Positions 25,433 through 33,984 of a DNA stretch of 64,000 bases are shown piece after piece. Origin of the DNA: Micromonospora eburnea. Lineage in GTDB: Bacteria > Actinomycetota > Actinomycetes > Mycobacteriales > Micromonosporaceae. The stretch is taken from NCBI RefSeq assembly GCF_900090225.1, contig NZ_FMHY01000002.1:6944001-7008000 (forward strand). Reading direction: 5' to 3'. The position numbers and the translations under genes were made by a program. Within the stretch, counting starts at the first letter, position 1, and every line of letters begins with the position of its first letter. The notes under the pieces are model-generated. The model was given only the letters and a program-made list of their open reading frames with translations. It made no database searches and had not been told where the DNA came from.

Positions 25433-25433
25433 G

Positions 25434-27074
25434 GTGGGCAACCCGTACGTCGTCCCGGCCATCGTGGCGGTCACCCTGGTCACGGTCGGGATCGGCTTCT
25501 ACGGGCTGCGGCTGGCCCGCACCACCTCCGACTTCCTGGTCGCCTCCCGGGCGGTCAGCCCCACCTGGAACGCCGCCGCGATCGGCGGGGAGTACCTGTC
25601 GGCGGCGAGCTTCCTGGGCGTGGCCGGCCTGATCCTCAAGTACGGCGTGGACGTGCTCTGGTACCCGGTCGGTTTCGCCTCCGGCTACCTGGCGCTGCTG
25701 CTCTTCGTGGCCGCCCCGTTGCGCCGGTCCGGGGCGTTCACCCTGCCCGACTTCTGCGAGGTGCGGCTCGGCTCGCGGTGGCTGCGCAAACTGGCCACCG
25801 TCTTCGTGATCTTCATCGGCTGGCTCTATCTGGTGCCGCAGCTCCAGGGGGCGGGGCTGACCCTGGCGACGGTGACCGGCTCGGCGTACCCGGTGGGGGC
25901 GCTGCTGGTCGCCGTGGTGGTGACCGCGAACGTGGCGCTCGGCGGGATGCGGGCCATCACCTTCGTCCAGGCATTCCAGTATTGGTTGAAGCTGACCGCG
26001 CTGGCCGTACCCGCGATCTTCCTGGCCATGCAGTGGCAGGCCGACGCCCGCCCGGCGGTGACCCCGCCCGACGGGCCGGCGTTCCGGACCGCGACCACCG
26101 TCGTGGTCGAGCATCGCGCGACCCTCACCTTCCCCGACGGCGACGTCCGGGAGGTACGCCCCGGCGACCGCCTCGACTTCGCCGCCGGTGACCCGGTGCC
26201 GGAGGTTTCCGGCACGGCCATCGCCGCGACGGACTGGCTGCTGCCGGACACCGCCGAGGACGACGACCGGGGGCTGTTCGGGACGTACTCGCTGATCCTG
26301 GCCACCTTCCTCGGCACCATGGGCCTGCCGCACGTGCTGGTGCGCTTCTACACCAACCCGGACGGCGCCGCCGCCCGCCGCACCACGCTGGTGGTGCTGG
26401 CCCTGGTCGGCCTCTTCTATCTGCTGCCCACCATCTACGGCGTGCTGGGCCGGATCTACACCCCGCAACTGCTGGTCACCGGCCAGACCGACGCGGTGGT
26501 GGTGCTGCTGCCCGGGGCGGTGCTCGGCGACGGCACGGCCGCGCGACTGCTCGCCGCGCTGGTCGCCGCCGGGGCGTTCGCCGCGTTCCTCTCCACCTCC
26601 TCCGGGCTGCTGACCAGCGTGGCCGGGGTGATCTCCACGGACGTGCTGGGCCGCGGCTCGGTACGCGGCTTCCGGCTGGCCACGCTGATCGCCGGCGGGG
26701 TGCCGGCGCTGCTCGCGCTGAACGTCTCCGGGCTGGACGTCTCCGAGGTGGTTGGGCTGGCCTTCGCGGTGGCCGCGTCGAGCTTCTGCCCGCTGCTGGT
26801 GCTGGGCATCTGGTGGCGCGGGCTGACCGATCTGGGCGCCGCCGCCGGGGTGCTGGTCGGCGGCGGCGCCGCGATCGGCGCGGTGCTGCTCACGGTGCTG
26901 GGCCCGCCGCTGACCGGCTGGCCGGCCACGCTCACCACCCAACCGGCCGCGTGGACGGTGCCGCTGGCGTTCACCGTGATGGTGGCGGTCTCGATGGCGA
27001 CCCGGCGCCGCCTGCCCCGCGACGTCGGCACCACGATGCTCCGCCTACACGCCCCGGAAGCGCTGCGCTTGTAG
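25434..27074 (+). CDS. sodium:solute symporter, ActP/MctC-like
   Basis: SSS-family transporter of 546 residues with about 13 membrane helices. Signature stretches: FLVASRAVSPTWNAAAIGGE near the start, YLSAASFLGVAG, ALGGMRAITFVQAFQYWLK and TMGLPHVLVRFYT, all shared with cation:acetate symporters. A hydrophilic insert of about 75 residues (about 205-280, VEHRATLTFPDGDVREVRPG) sits between two helices and is unusual for the family. Being downstream of LytS/LytTR suggests uptake of a monocarboxylate such as pyruvate or acetate under two-component control. Substrate is inferred. Confidence 0.85.
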   Translation: MGNPYVVPAIVAVTLVTVGIGFYGLRLARTTSDFLVASRAVSPTWNAAAIGGEYLSAASFLGVAGLILKYGVDVLWYPVGFASGYLALLLFVAAPLRRSGAFTLPDFCEVRLGSRWLRKLATVFVIFIGWLYLVPQLQGAGLTLATVTGSAYPVGALLVAVVVTANVALGGMRAITFVQAFQYWLKLTALAVPAIFLAMQWQADARPAVTPPDGPAFRTATTVVVEHRATLTFPDGDVREVRPGDRLDFAAGDPVPEVSGTAIAATDWLLPDTAEDDDRGLFGTYSLILATFLGTMGLPHVLVRFYTNPDGAAARRTTLVVLALVGLFYLLPTIYGVLGRIYTPQLLVTGQTDAVVVLLPGAVLGDGTAARLLAALVAAGAFAAFLSTSSGLLTSVAGVISTDVLGRGSVRGFRLATLIAGGVPALLALNVSGLDVSEVVGLAFAVAASSFCPLLVLGIWWRGLTDLGAAAGVLVGGGAAIGAVLLTVLGPPLTGWPATLTTQPAAWTVPLAFTVMVAVSMATRRRLPRDVGTTMLRLHAPEALRL

Positions 27075-27089
27075 CGTCCCGGGCCGTCC

Positions 27090-27953
27090 TCAACAGGCGT
27101 CGGTGCCGGCGCAGAGCCGCGGTGCCACCAGCTTCGCGTAGTGCCGAGCCTCGGCCGGGGTCGTCTGGTGATCGAGCCGTAGCTGCGCCACCAGGTTGCC
27201 CTGCCGGACGAAGAGCCACCGGCTCGGGATCCCCTCGATCTCGCCGCCCACCAGCACCGAGTCGGCGCCGCCCAGCCCTTCCGCCATGATCGACAGAGAG
27301 TCCCCCGACCGAGCTGGCACGCAGTCCGTGGCCATCCGCCGGACCCGCTGCATGGAGGTGGCGGCACCGGTGCCGGAGTGGCGGGTGACCCGCTCGACGA
27401 GCCAGTCGGTGGGTGAGTCGAACTGTACGAACCTGGTGGCGACCACGCCGACCGCCAACGGCGGCAGTCGGTTGTCGCAGTAGATGGTCGCTGATTCCAG
27501 CGTCCAGTCACCCGCGCCCTTGCCCTGCGACATCGTGAAGCCGTGCGGCAGGTCCGCGAGTTGCAGGGTGGCCGCGGCCGGGACAGCCCGACTGGGCGTC
27601 CGGCTCGACGTCTGGTTGGCCGGTCCACCGCTGTCGGCGGGCGGGCTCGACGGCGTGGTTCGGCTTGAGGTCGGATCGCCGGTCGGCGTCGGGTCGGCCG
27701 TCCGGTCGGGGGTCGGCGTGGGCGCGCTCGGGACTACAGTGGCCGGCGGCAACGGGGGTGGTGCGGCGTCCGGGCGACCGGCCAGTGCCACCACGCCCGA
27801 GGCGACGACGGCGACCGCAGCAGCGCTGGCGAGAACGGCGGCGATCCGGGTACGGCGGGTGCGCTGCCGGCCGCGCCGGCGTACCTGCTCGACGGGCGCC
27901 CAGATCAGGTGCTCGGTCTCCTGCCGGAGGGTCGAGAAGAGCGGGTCAGGCAT
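27090..27953 (-). CDS. single-pass membrane protein with sigma-factor partner
   Basis: A 287-residue protein: cytoplasmic N-terminus of about 36 residues rich in Arg, one membrane helix (about 37-58, AAVLASAAAVAVVASGVVAL), a Pro/Thr/Ser-rich linker (about 65-125) and an extracytoplasmic domain with three cysteines (IYCDN, TDCVPA, RLCAGTDAC). The start codon overlaps the stop of the SigE-family sigma gene by 8 bases. The topology fits an extracytoplasmic sensor or anti-sigma-type partner, but the short N-terminus has no zinc-binding anti-sigma motif, so a regulatory role is inference only. Confidence 0.72.
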   Translation of the reverse strand: MPDPLFSTLRQETEHLIWAPVEQVRRRGRQRTRRTRIAAVLASAAAVAVVASGVVALAGRPDAAPPPLPPATVVPSAPTPTPDRTADPTPTGDPTSSRTTPSSPPADSGGPANQTSSRTPSRAVPAAATLQLADLPHGFTMSQGKGAGDWTLESATIYCDNRLPPLAVGVVATRFVQFDSPTDWLVERVTRHSGTGAATSMQRVRRMATDCVPARSGDSLSIMAEGLGGADSVLVGGEIEGIPSRWLFVRQGNLVAQLRLDHQTTPAEARHYAKLVAPRLCAGTDAC

Positions 27954-28446
27954 TGCCGACCTCCTCGGGAAGCGTGGCGTCGAGCAGCGCGGCGAGCGCC
28001 TTACGGCCACGGGCGAGTCGGGCCTTCACGGTGCCGCTGGGCGTGTCCGTCTGCTCGGCGATCTCGTCGACCGACAGATCGGCCAGATGGTGCAGGACTA
28101 CGGTCTGCCGCTGCTCCGCCGGCAGCTGCCGCAGGGCAGCGACCAGCGCGACGGTGTTCTCCGAGGGCGGCCCCACGGCGGGTTGGGGGCCGTGCCGGCG
28201 GTAGGCGACGAGCCCGTTACGGATCTTGCGCCAGCGGTTGACGAGGAGGCGGTAGCCGACCGTACGGACCCACGCCTCCGGGTCGTCGTACCCGCTGATC
28301 TGTGACCAGCGCTGCCAGGCCCGCACGTACGCCTCCTGGGCGGCGTCCTGAGCTTCGGCCAGGTCGCCACCGAGCGCGTAGAGCACCATGACGACGCGCT
28401 GCCTGGTGGTTCGGTAGAACTCCTCGAACCCGTCTTTTTCATCCAC
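27946..28446 (-). CDS. SigE-family (ECF) RNA polymerase sigma factor
   Basis: ECF sigma factor of 166 residues. Region 2 is FEEFYRTTRQRVVMVLYALGGDLAEAQDAAQEAYVRAWQRW and region 4 is LPAEQRQTVVLHHLADLSVDEIAEQTDTPSGTVKARLARGRKAL, ending at a helix-turn-helix. This matches the short SigE-family group abundant in actinomycetes. The MDEKDGFEEFY start at 28446 lies 8-10 bases after GGGAGG. The membrane protein gene downstream overlaps it by 8 bases, implying coupled synthesis of factor and partner. Regulon unknown. Confidence 0.92.
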   Translation of the reverse strand: MDEKDGFEEFYRTTRQRVVMVLYALGGDLAEAQDAAQEAYVRAWQRWSQISGYDDPEAWVRTVGYRLLVNRWRKIRNGLVAYRRHGPQPAVGPPSENTVALVAALRQLPAEQRQTVVLHHLADLSVDEIAEQTDTPSGTVKARLARGRKALAALLDATLPEEVGNA

Positions 28447-28624
28447 TGTCCCTCCCCGTGGCGGTTATCCTGCGTCTCACACCCACGAGCGCGGCGACCG
28501 GTTGCATCCGGGCGGTCACCAGCGGTGTGGAGCAGTCGACGGCCGTGACGTACGGCTGGGGGATGAGGGCACATCATCCCTGGGCGTGAGCTGCGGCTGG
28601 CGACCGCGAGATACGGTCGGGCGC

Positions 28625-29389
28625 ATGACCCATGAGCACCCCGCGTTGTCCCTCCGTGGCCTGGCCAAACGATTCGACACCAAGATCGCGGTCGCGGGGG
28701 TCGACCTGGACGTGCCGACCGGGTCGTTCTACGGGCTGCTCGGCCCGAACGGGGCCGGCAAGACGACCACCCTCTCCATGGCCGTCGGCCTGCTGCGGCC
28801 CGACGCCGGCCAGGCCCGGGTGCTCGGGTACGACGTCTGGGCCGACCCGGTCCACGCGAAGAGCCTGCTGGGCGTCATGCCGGACGGCGTCCGGCTCTTC
28901 GACCGGCTCAACGGGGCGGAGCTGCTGGCGTACCACGGTCTGCTGCGCGGCATGGACCCGGCGGTGGTCGACCAGCGCGCGGCGGAGCTGCTGGACGTGC
29001 TGGCGCTGACCGACGCCGGCCGAACCCTGGTGGTCGACTACTCGGCGGGCATGAAGAAGAAGATCGGCCTGGCCTGCGCGCTGCTGCACGGCCCCCGGCT
29101 GCTGGTGCTCGACGAGCCGTTCGAGGCGGTCGACCCGGTCTCGGCGGCGCTGATCCGCGACATCCTGCACCGGTACGTCGTCGGCGGCGGCACGGTCGTC
29201 TTCTCCAGCCACGTCATGGAGGTGGTCGAGCGGCTCTGCTCACACGTGGCGATCCTCGCCGACGGGCGGATCAAGCGGGTCGGCACCCTCGACGAGGTAC
29301 GCGGCGTCCGGTCGCTGGAGGAGGTCTTCGTCGAGGTGGTCGGCGGGCGGACGGCGACCGGTGAGGAGCTGTCGTGGCTGTCCCGGTGA
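28625..29389 (+). CDS. ABC transporter ATP-binding protein
   Basis: ABC ATPase of 254 residues. Walker A GPNGAGKTT (40-48), Walker B LLVLDEPFEAVDP, switch His in VVFSSHVMEVVE. The signature loop is DYSAGMKKKIGLA, a divergent LSGGQ motif seen in ABC-2-type exporters. It powers the permease encoded by the next gene, which overlaps by 16 bases. Cargo unknown; related pairs export drugs or lipids or act in multidrug tolerance. ATG 28625 precedes the typical start ALSLRGLAKRF. Confidence 0.92.
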   Translation: MTHEHPALSLRGLAKRFDTKIAVAGVDLDVPTGSFYGLLGPNGAGKTTTLSMAVGLLRPDAGQARVLGYDVWADPVHAKSLLGVMPDGVRLFDRLNGAELLAYHGLLRGMDPAVVDQRAAELLDVLALTDAGRTLVVDYSAGMKKKIGLACALLHGPRLLVLDEPFEAVDPVSAALIRDILHRYVVGGGTVVFSSHVMEVVERLCSHVAILADGRIKRVGTLDEVRGVRSLEEVFVEVVGGRTATGEELSWLSR

Positions 29390-31065
29390 CCGCGCCCGAC
29401 CGGCCGGCCCGCCGCGTCTCCGCCCGGCACTTCGTCCGGCTCAAGCTACGCGTGCTCGGCAACAACTTCCGCGGCCAGGGGTGGCGGATCGCGCTCTTCG
29501 TGGTGGGCGTCGTGACCGGCCTCTGGGTCGCCGCCGGCGGTTTCTTCGCCCTGGCCGCGCCCGGCCTGGCCGGCGAGCCCCGGTACGCGCTCATGGTCGC
29601 CGCCTTCGGCGGGGGCCTGCTGGTGCTGGGCTGGCTGCTGCTGCCACTGGTCTTCTTCGGCGTGGACGAGACCCTGGACCCGGCCCGGTTCGCGCTGCTC
29701 CCGCTGCCGCGCCGCACCCTGGTCACCGGCCTGTACGCCGCCGCCCTGGTCAGCGTCCCGGTGCTGGCGATGCTGATCGCGCTCACCGGGCTGGTCGTCA
29801 CCGCCGGCGCGCTGGGCGGCTGGGCGGCCGCGCTGGTCTCGGCCGTCGGCGTGGTCGCCGGGCTGCTGCTCTGCGTGGCCGCCGCCCGCGCGGTTACCAG
29901 CGCCTTCGCCACCATGCTCCGCTCCCGCCGGGTACGCGACCTGGCGGCCGTCCTGCTCGCGGTGCTCGCCGCGCTGCTCGGGCCGTTGCAGATCGCGGTG
30001 CTCGCCGCCGTCAGCGAGGCCGACTGGGATCAGCTGACCGGCGTCGCCCGCGTGGTCGGCTGGACGCCGTTCGGGGCACCGTGGACCGCCGGCATCGACG
30101 TGGCTGAGGGCCGGGCCTGGGCTGCCGGGCCCAAGCTGCTGATCACCGTGCTGACCCTCGGTGCGCTGCTGTACTGGTGGTCCCGCTCGCTGGAGTCGGC
30201 GATGGTGGGCGCGGCCAGCGCCGGCCCGACCCGGGGCCGGCGTGGCACGGTCGGCGGAGCGGTCGCCCAACTCTTCCCGCGGGCGGTCGGCTGGGCGCGG
30301 CGGGACCGGTTCGGCGCGCTGGTGGCCCGGGAGTGCCGTTACTGGTGGCGGGACGCCCGGCGGCGGGCCAACCTGATCACCATCGCGGTGGTCGGCGTCT
30401 TCGTGCCGGTGATGGTCAACCTTGGTGGCTCCGGTTTCGCCGTCGACGCCGAGCAGGGCTTCTCCTTCTCCGGTGACTCGTCGCCGGTGCTGGTCAGCTT
30501 CTCGATGATCTTCGTCGGGGTGCTCGCCGCGGTCACCGTGGCGAACCAGTTCGGCTTCGACGGCAGCGCGTACGCGGCCAACGTGGTGGCCGGCGTGCCG
30601 GGGCGGCTGGAGTTGCGGGCCCGGATGACCGCGTTCGCGATCTACGTGGTGCCGATGCTCGGCATCGTCGCGATCGTCGTGGCCACCGTGCTGCGGCACC
30701 CCGGCTGGCTGGGCGCGATGGCCGGGGCGCTGCTCGCCGCGTACGGCACCGGGCTGGCGATCAACGGGTTCGTCTCGGTGCTCGGCGCGTACTCGCTGCC
30801 CGAGACGAGTAACCCGTTCGCGATGAACACCGGCGCCGGGGTGGCGAAGAGTCTGCTCACCCTGCTGTCCATGGTCGCCTCGGTGATCGCGGCGGTACCG
30901 ATGGTGGCCGCCGCGGCGCTGCTCGGGGATCTCTGGCTCTGGTTGGCCCTGCCGGTCGGCCTGGCGTACGGGTTGGGTGCCGCGCTGCTCGGCGCGTACC
31001 TGGCCGGGGACGTGCTGGACCGCCGTCAACCGGAACTCCTCGCCGCCATCACCCCCCGCCGCTGA
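29374..31065 (+). CDS. ABC-2-type transporter permease, large
   Basis: Membrane protein of 563 residues with roughly 12 helices and a central cytoplasmic stretch containing VARECRYWWRDARRRANL. This motif and size fit the large fused permeases that pair with single ABC ATPases in actinomycetes. It overlaps the ATPase gene by 16 bases (GTG start 29374). The 563-residue length suggests two permease halves in one chain, so one copy may suffice per transporter with an ATPase dimer. Substrate unknown. Confidence 0.85.
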   Translation: MAVPVTAPDRPARRVSARHFVRLKLRVLGNNFRGQGWRIALFVVGVVTGLWVAAGGFFALAAPGLAGEPRYALMVAAFGGGLLVLGWLLLPLVFFGVDETLDPARFALLPLPRRTLVTGLYAAALVSVPVLAMLIALTGLVVTAGALGGWAAALVSAVGVVAGLLLCVAAARAVTSAFATMLRSRRVRDLAAVLLAVLAALLGPLQIAVLAAVSEADWDQLTGVARVVGWTPFGAPWTAGIDVAEGRAWAAGPKLLITVLTLGALLYWWSRSLESAMVGAASAGPTRGRRGTVGGAVAQLFPRAVGWARRDRFGALVARECRYWWRDARRRANLITIAVVGVFVPVMVNLGGSGFAVDAEQGFSFSGDSSPVLVSFSMIFVGVLAAVTVANQFGFDGSAYAANVVAGVPGRLELRARMTAFAIYVVPMLGIVAIVVATVLRHPGWLGAMAGALLAAYGTGLAINGFVSVLGAYSLPETSNPFAMNTGAGVAKSLLTLLSMVASVIAAVPMVAAAALLGDLWLWLALPVGLAYGLGAALLGAYLAGDVLDRRQPELLAAITPRR

Positions 31066-31109
31066 GCGAGGGCCGGCCCCGGCGGTCCGAACGCGACCGC
31101 CGGGGCTGG

Positions 31110-31139
31110 TTGACGCACATCGGCTAATGGCATTAGCCT
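31110..31139 (+). promoter_or_regulatory. promoter with overlapping TetR-type operator
   Basis: TTGACG (31110-31115) and TAGCCT (31134-31139) are 18 bp apart. The perfect inverted repeat GGCTAATGGCATTAGCC (31122-31138) covers the spacer and -10, and a third half-site GGCTAT follows at 31143. The arrangement fits autorepression by the TetR protein encoded 33-42 bases downstream. Confidence 0.65.
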
Positions 31140-31171
31140 ATTGGCTATGACCATGTTCTTATTGCTGGCGG

Positions 31172-31738
31172 GTGGTCCCCGTGGCTAGGGCGCGCCTGTC
31201 CACCGCCGGGGTCGTGGAGCTGGCCCTGGCGGTGATCGACGAACAGGGGCTCGAGCAACTGACGCTGGCGGCGGTCGCCGCTCGCGCCGAGGTCGCCACC
31301 CCGTCGCTGTACAAGCACGTCGCCAGCCTCGCCCAGCTGCGGAGCCTGATCGGCGTACGGGTCATGGAGGACATGACCGAACAGCTCACCCTCGCCGTCG
31401 TCGGCCGCAGTGGCGACGACGCCGTGGCGAGCCTGATGCGCGCCGGCCGCGCCTACGTGGTGCGACACCCCGCCCGCTACGCGGCGATGCCGGCCGACGC
31501 GCTACACGACCCGGCGACACAGGCGGCGGGAAACCGGCTGCTTCAGGTCTTCCTCCGCGTGCTGCACGCCTACCACCTGGAAGGCTCCGCTGCGATCCAC
31601 GCCATTCGATGCCTTCGCGCCATCATGCACGGGTTCACGTCCCTTGAGGCCGCAGGCGGCTTCGGCCTGCCCGAGGGCTTGGACGACACCTACGAGCAGT
31701 TGATCCAGATGTTCGTCGCCAGCCTCCCCCGCCCCTGA
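31172..31738 (+). CDS. TetR/AcrR family transcriptional regulator
   Basis: TetR-type repressor of 188 residues. The N-terminal helix-turn-helix is VVELALAVIDEQGLEQLTLAAVAARAEVATPSLYKHVASLAQL (14-56), with the recognition helix around TPSLYKHV. The C-terminal ligand domain is all-helical and ends GLDDTYEQLIQMFVASL, the TetR_C_33/WHG-like type. Start is GTG 31172 or GTG 31181. It is followed 19 bases later by a membrane protein gene, probably its target along with itself through the palindrome at 31122-31138. Ligand unknown. Confidence 0.9.
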   Translation: MVPVARARLSTAGVVELALAVIDEQGLEQLTLAAVAARAEVATPSLYKHVASLAQLRSLIGVRVMEDMTEQLTLAVVGRSGDDAVASLMRAGRAYVVRHPARYAAMPADALHDPATQAAGNRLLQVFLRVLHAYHLEGSAAIHAIRCLRAIMHGFTSLEAAGGFGLPEGLDDTYEQLIQMFVASLPRP

Positions 31739-31757
31739 ACCGGCAAAGGAACCCCTC

Positions 31758-32402
31758 ATGTCCATGACCCGTACCCGGGCCGGCGCTGCCGCCCTCGCCG
31801 TCGCCGGCCTGCTGTTCATCCTCTACCCGGCCACCCGCCCGTGGGAGGACGAGACCACCATGACCGGCGCGACGGCGGCGATGAGTTCGTCGGCCTGGGT
31901 CGCCTCGCACCTGTTCGCGATGATCGGCTTCATCCTGCTGCCCCTGGGCCTGCTCACCCTCCCCGACGCGATGCGGCACGGTCGGGGTGGCCCGCTCGCC
32001 CGCGCCGCCGCCGTGACCACCTGGATCGGCGCGGGCCTCACCCTGCCCTACTACGGGGCCGAGGACTTCGGCCTGCACGCCATCGCCGCCCGGGTCGCCG
32101 ACGGACAATCCATCGACCTGCTCGACCTGGCCGAGACCGTCCGCTTCCAACCGGTCGCGGCCACCACGTTCGGGCTCGGCCTGGCCACGCTGGCCGCCGG
32201 TGCAGTGATGGCCGGCATCGCGATCTGGCGCTCGGGTGTGCTGCCGCGATACAGCGGCATCCCGCTGGCGGTGGGCTTCGCCCTCTTCCTCCCGCAGTTC
32301 TTCACCCCGCCGGCGTTCCGGATCACCCACGGCGTGCTCGTCGGAATCGGCTGCGCCTGGGTGGCCGTCACCCTGTGGCGGACCGCGCCCCGCCACCCTT
32401 GA
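31758..32402 (+). CDS. multi-pass membrane protein, DUF4386-like
   Basis: A 214-residue protein with six hydrophobic segments, starting GAAALAVAGLLFILYPA and ending ITHGVLVGIGCAWVAVTLW. Loops are short and no signature of a transporter or enzyme is visible; the overall look is that of small DUF4386-type membrane proteins. ATG 31758 follows AAAGGAA at a good distance. It lies downstream of a TetR regulator and is likely controlled by it. Function unknown. Confidence 0.75.
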   Translation: MSMTRTRAGAAALAVAGLLFILYPATRPWEDETTMTGATAAMSSSAWVASHLFAMIGFILLPLGLLTLPDAMRHGRGGPLARAAAVTTWIGAGLTLPYYGAEDFGLHAIAARVADGQSIDLLDLAETVRFQPVAATTFGLGLATLAAGAVMAGIAIWRSGVLPRYSGIPLAVGFALFLPQFFTPPAFRITHGVLVGIGCAWVAVTLWRTAPRHP

Positions 32403-32495
32403 GATCGCGCTCGCCCACTGTTCTTCGAGATCGCGCTCGTTCCGGGATGTAGTGGTCTCCCCCTCGGCCGAGGCCATTACATCCTGGATCGAGCG
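32401..32495. repeat. direct repeat plus long inverted repeat at a convergent junction
   Basis: GAGATCGCGCTCG occurs at 32401-32413 and again at 32427-32439. From 32434 to 32455 a 22-base arm (starting CGCTCGTTCCGGGATGTA) pairs at 19 of 22 positions with 32474-32495 around an 18-base middle. It lies between the stops of the membrane protein and DUF397 genes and probably works as a bidirectional terminator. Confidence 0.65.
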
Positions 32496-32510
32496 TGACC
32501 TTGGGCTCCG

Positions 32511-32705
32511 TCAGTCCGGTCGGCTGAGCTGGAGCGCGGCGATCAGTGACCGCCAGGCGTCGGGGGTGAAGGAGAGCGTCGGGCCGGACCGGTCCTTGCT
32601 GTCCCGGACCAGCACCACCCCGAGCAGATTGTCCGCCACCTCAACACAGTTGCCCTCATTGGCCGACCGGGTCGACTTGCGCCAACGGGGCGAGGCACTC
32701 GTCAT
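32511..32705 (-). CDS. DUF397 domain protein
   Basis: A 64-residue protein with the DUF397 pattern: PRWRKSTRSANEGNCVEVAD, then VRDSKDRSGPTLSFTPDAWRSLIAAL. Members are small partners of Scr1/WhiJ-type HTH regulators in filamentous actinomycetes and may antagonise them (family knowledge). The ATG overlaps the last bases of the HTH gene by 4 (ATGA), so the pair is coupled. Confidence 0.92.
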   Translation of the reverse strand: MTSASPRWRKSTRSANEGNCVEVADNLLGVVLVRDSKDRSGPTLSFTPDAWRSLIAALQLSRPD

Positions 32706-33487
32706 GGCGTCACCTTAAGCTTGTTGATCAGGTCGATCGAGGCACTCTCGCTAAGCGCCTCACCGAGCAGATGCTCCCATTTCCGCTGCACCAAGCCTAT
32801 CCACTCCGGATAATCGGCGATCTGTCCGCGCGCTGCGTTGTCGAGGCAGAGCAGGCGTTCGTTTCCGCGGAGCTGCGCGAGCACGAAGCCCCCGCCCATC
32901 GAGGCATGCGCACCGACAGCGAGCGGCAGCACGTGCAGGCGTACCGGCGGCAGCTCGACGGCTTCCAACAGCCGGCCGAGCTGCCGGTCCATGACAGCCG
33001 GGCCGCCGACAGGTCTGCGCAGCGCGCTCTCGTCGATGACAAACACGCACTCCGGCGGGTCCTCCCGGTGAAGCAGACGCTGCCGGCTCATCCGGAGGTT
33101 GACCAGCTCGTCCACCCGGTCGCTCCGGTACAACGCGCCCGCTGAGGCAACCGCGCGGGCATACTCCTCGGTTTGCAGGAGGCCGGGAACCAGACATGGC
33201 TCGAAGTAGCACAACCGAGCGGCCTGCTGCTCGTGGTCGGGCCACGATTCAAACCAGGACGGCCCGCTGTTCGCCTCGCTCTCTTCGAGCAGGCCGGCGA
33301 GGAGGCCGCTGGTGCCGAGGGCCTGGTCGGCGGCGACGGCGAACTCCATGGTCGGTCGGCGGCGGCCGGTCTCGATCGCGGCGACCGTGGACGGGCTCCA
33401 CTTGATCAGGGCGGCCAGCCCCTCCTGGGAGACCTCCGCGCCGGCCCGGGCCGCCTTGAGCGCCCGGATCCACATCTCGATGTTCAT
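32702..33487 (-). CDS. Scr1/WhiJ-type helix-turn-helix regulator with DUF5753 domain
   Basis: XRE-family regulator of 261 residues. The N-terminal HTH is AGAEVSQEGLAALIKWSPSTVAAIETGRRRPT (17-48). The DUF5753 C-domain shows YFEPCLVPGLLQTEEYARAV, RMSRQRLLHREDPPECVFVIDESALRRPVG and LGEALSESASIDLI. Such proteins pair with DUF397 partners in developmental or stress control in actinomycetes. ATG 33487 has GGAG eight bases upstream; the longer open frame contains no family sequence. An inverted repeat at 33489-33505 overlaps this ribosome binding site. Confidence 0.92.
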   Translation of the reverse strand: MNIEMWIRALKAARAGAEVSQEGLAALIKWSPSTVAAIETGRRRPTMEFAVAADQALGTSGLLAGLLEESEANSGPSWFESWPDHEQQAARLCYFEPCLVPGLLQTEEYARAVASAGALYRSDRVDELVNLRMSRQRLLHREDPPECVFVIDESALRRPVGGPAVMDRQLGRLLEAVELPPVRLHVLPLAVGAHASMGGGFVLAQLRGNERLLCLDNAARGQIADYPEWIGLVQRKWEHLLGEALSESASIDLINKLKVTP

Positions 33488-33488
33488 C

Positions 33489-33505
33489 CTTACGTCTCCG
33501 GTAAG
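33489..33505. promoter_or_regulatory. inverted repeat overlapping the HTH gene ribosome binding site
   Basis: CTTACGTCTCCGGTAAG: 5-base arms CTTAC/GTAAG around 7 bases, covering the GGAG ribosome binding site just upstream of the HTH start codon. It may be an autoregulatory operator or a translational hairpin. Confidence 0.35.
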
Positions 33506-33719
33506 TACGTGACCGCGCTCCGTAGTAAGCCCTGGCATCCTCCCGTGTCCGCAGCCCGGAGTCCAGGGTGGAGACACGCGGCCCGGCTGGTGGAGGCGAC
33601 GCCCGGCGGTCGGGTCCTGCGTCGGGTCGCCCCGGCCGTTCCCCCCGGCCGGGGCGACCCCCTGAGCCCCGGTCATCCCCCGGAAAGGGGGTGGCCCTCG
33701 AAGCCTTGGGAGGTAGGCG

Positions 33720-33971
33720 ATGTTCGGATTCATCCGCCGCAGGAACGCCGCGCCGTGGGCGTACCGGAGGAAGAAGCCGGCGGTGACGACCGGGGCAACC
33801 GAACCGGCGTCGCCGGCCGCGACCGGCGCGATCGGGTCCGAGCGGCCGCCGGGGCGGCCGAACGCTGTGCCGGCGTGGGCCGCCGAGCCGACGGTCGCCT
33901 TCGCGCGACCGGGCCGTGCCGGATGGTTGACGCCGGCCCAGACCTGGCGGGCAAACGGTGGCCGCTGGTGA
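33720..33971 (+). CDS. small hypothetical protein
   Basis: An 83-residue basic, Ala/Pro-rich protein (MFGFIRRRNAAPWAYRRKKP) with no recognised domain. Support comes from a good ribosome binding site (GGGAGGTAGGCG before ATG 33720) and its position 13 bases upstream of the flavin reductase gene. It has two Trp-rich turns (AGWLTPAQTW) but no hydrophobic helix. Diverges from the Scr1-type regulator, from which it may receive control. Could be a real small protein or a leader. Confidence 0.45.
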   Translation: MFGFIRRRNAAPWAYRRKKPAVTTGATEPASPAATGAIGSERPPGRPNAVPAWAAEPTVAFARPGRAGWLTPAQTWRANGGRW

Positions 33972-33984
33972 TTGACGAGCGGCC

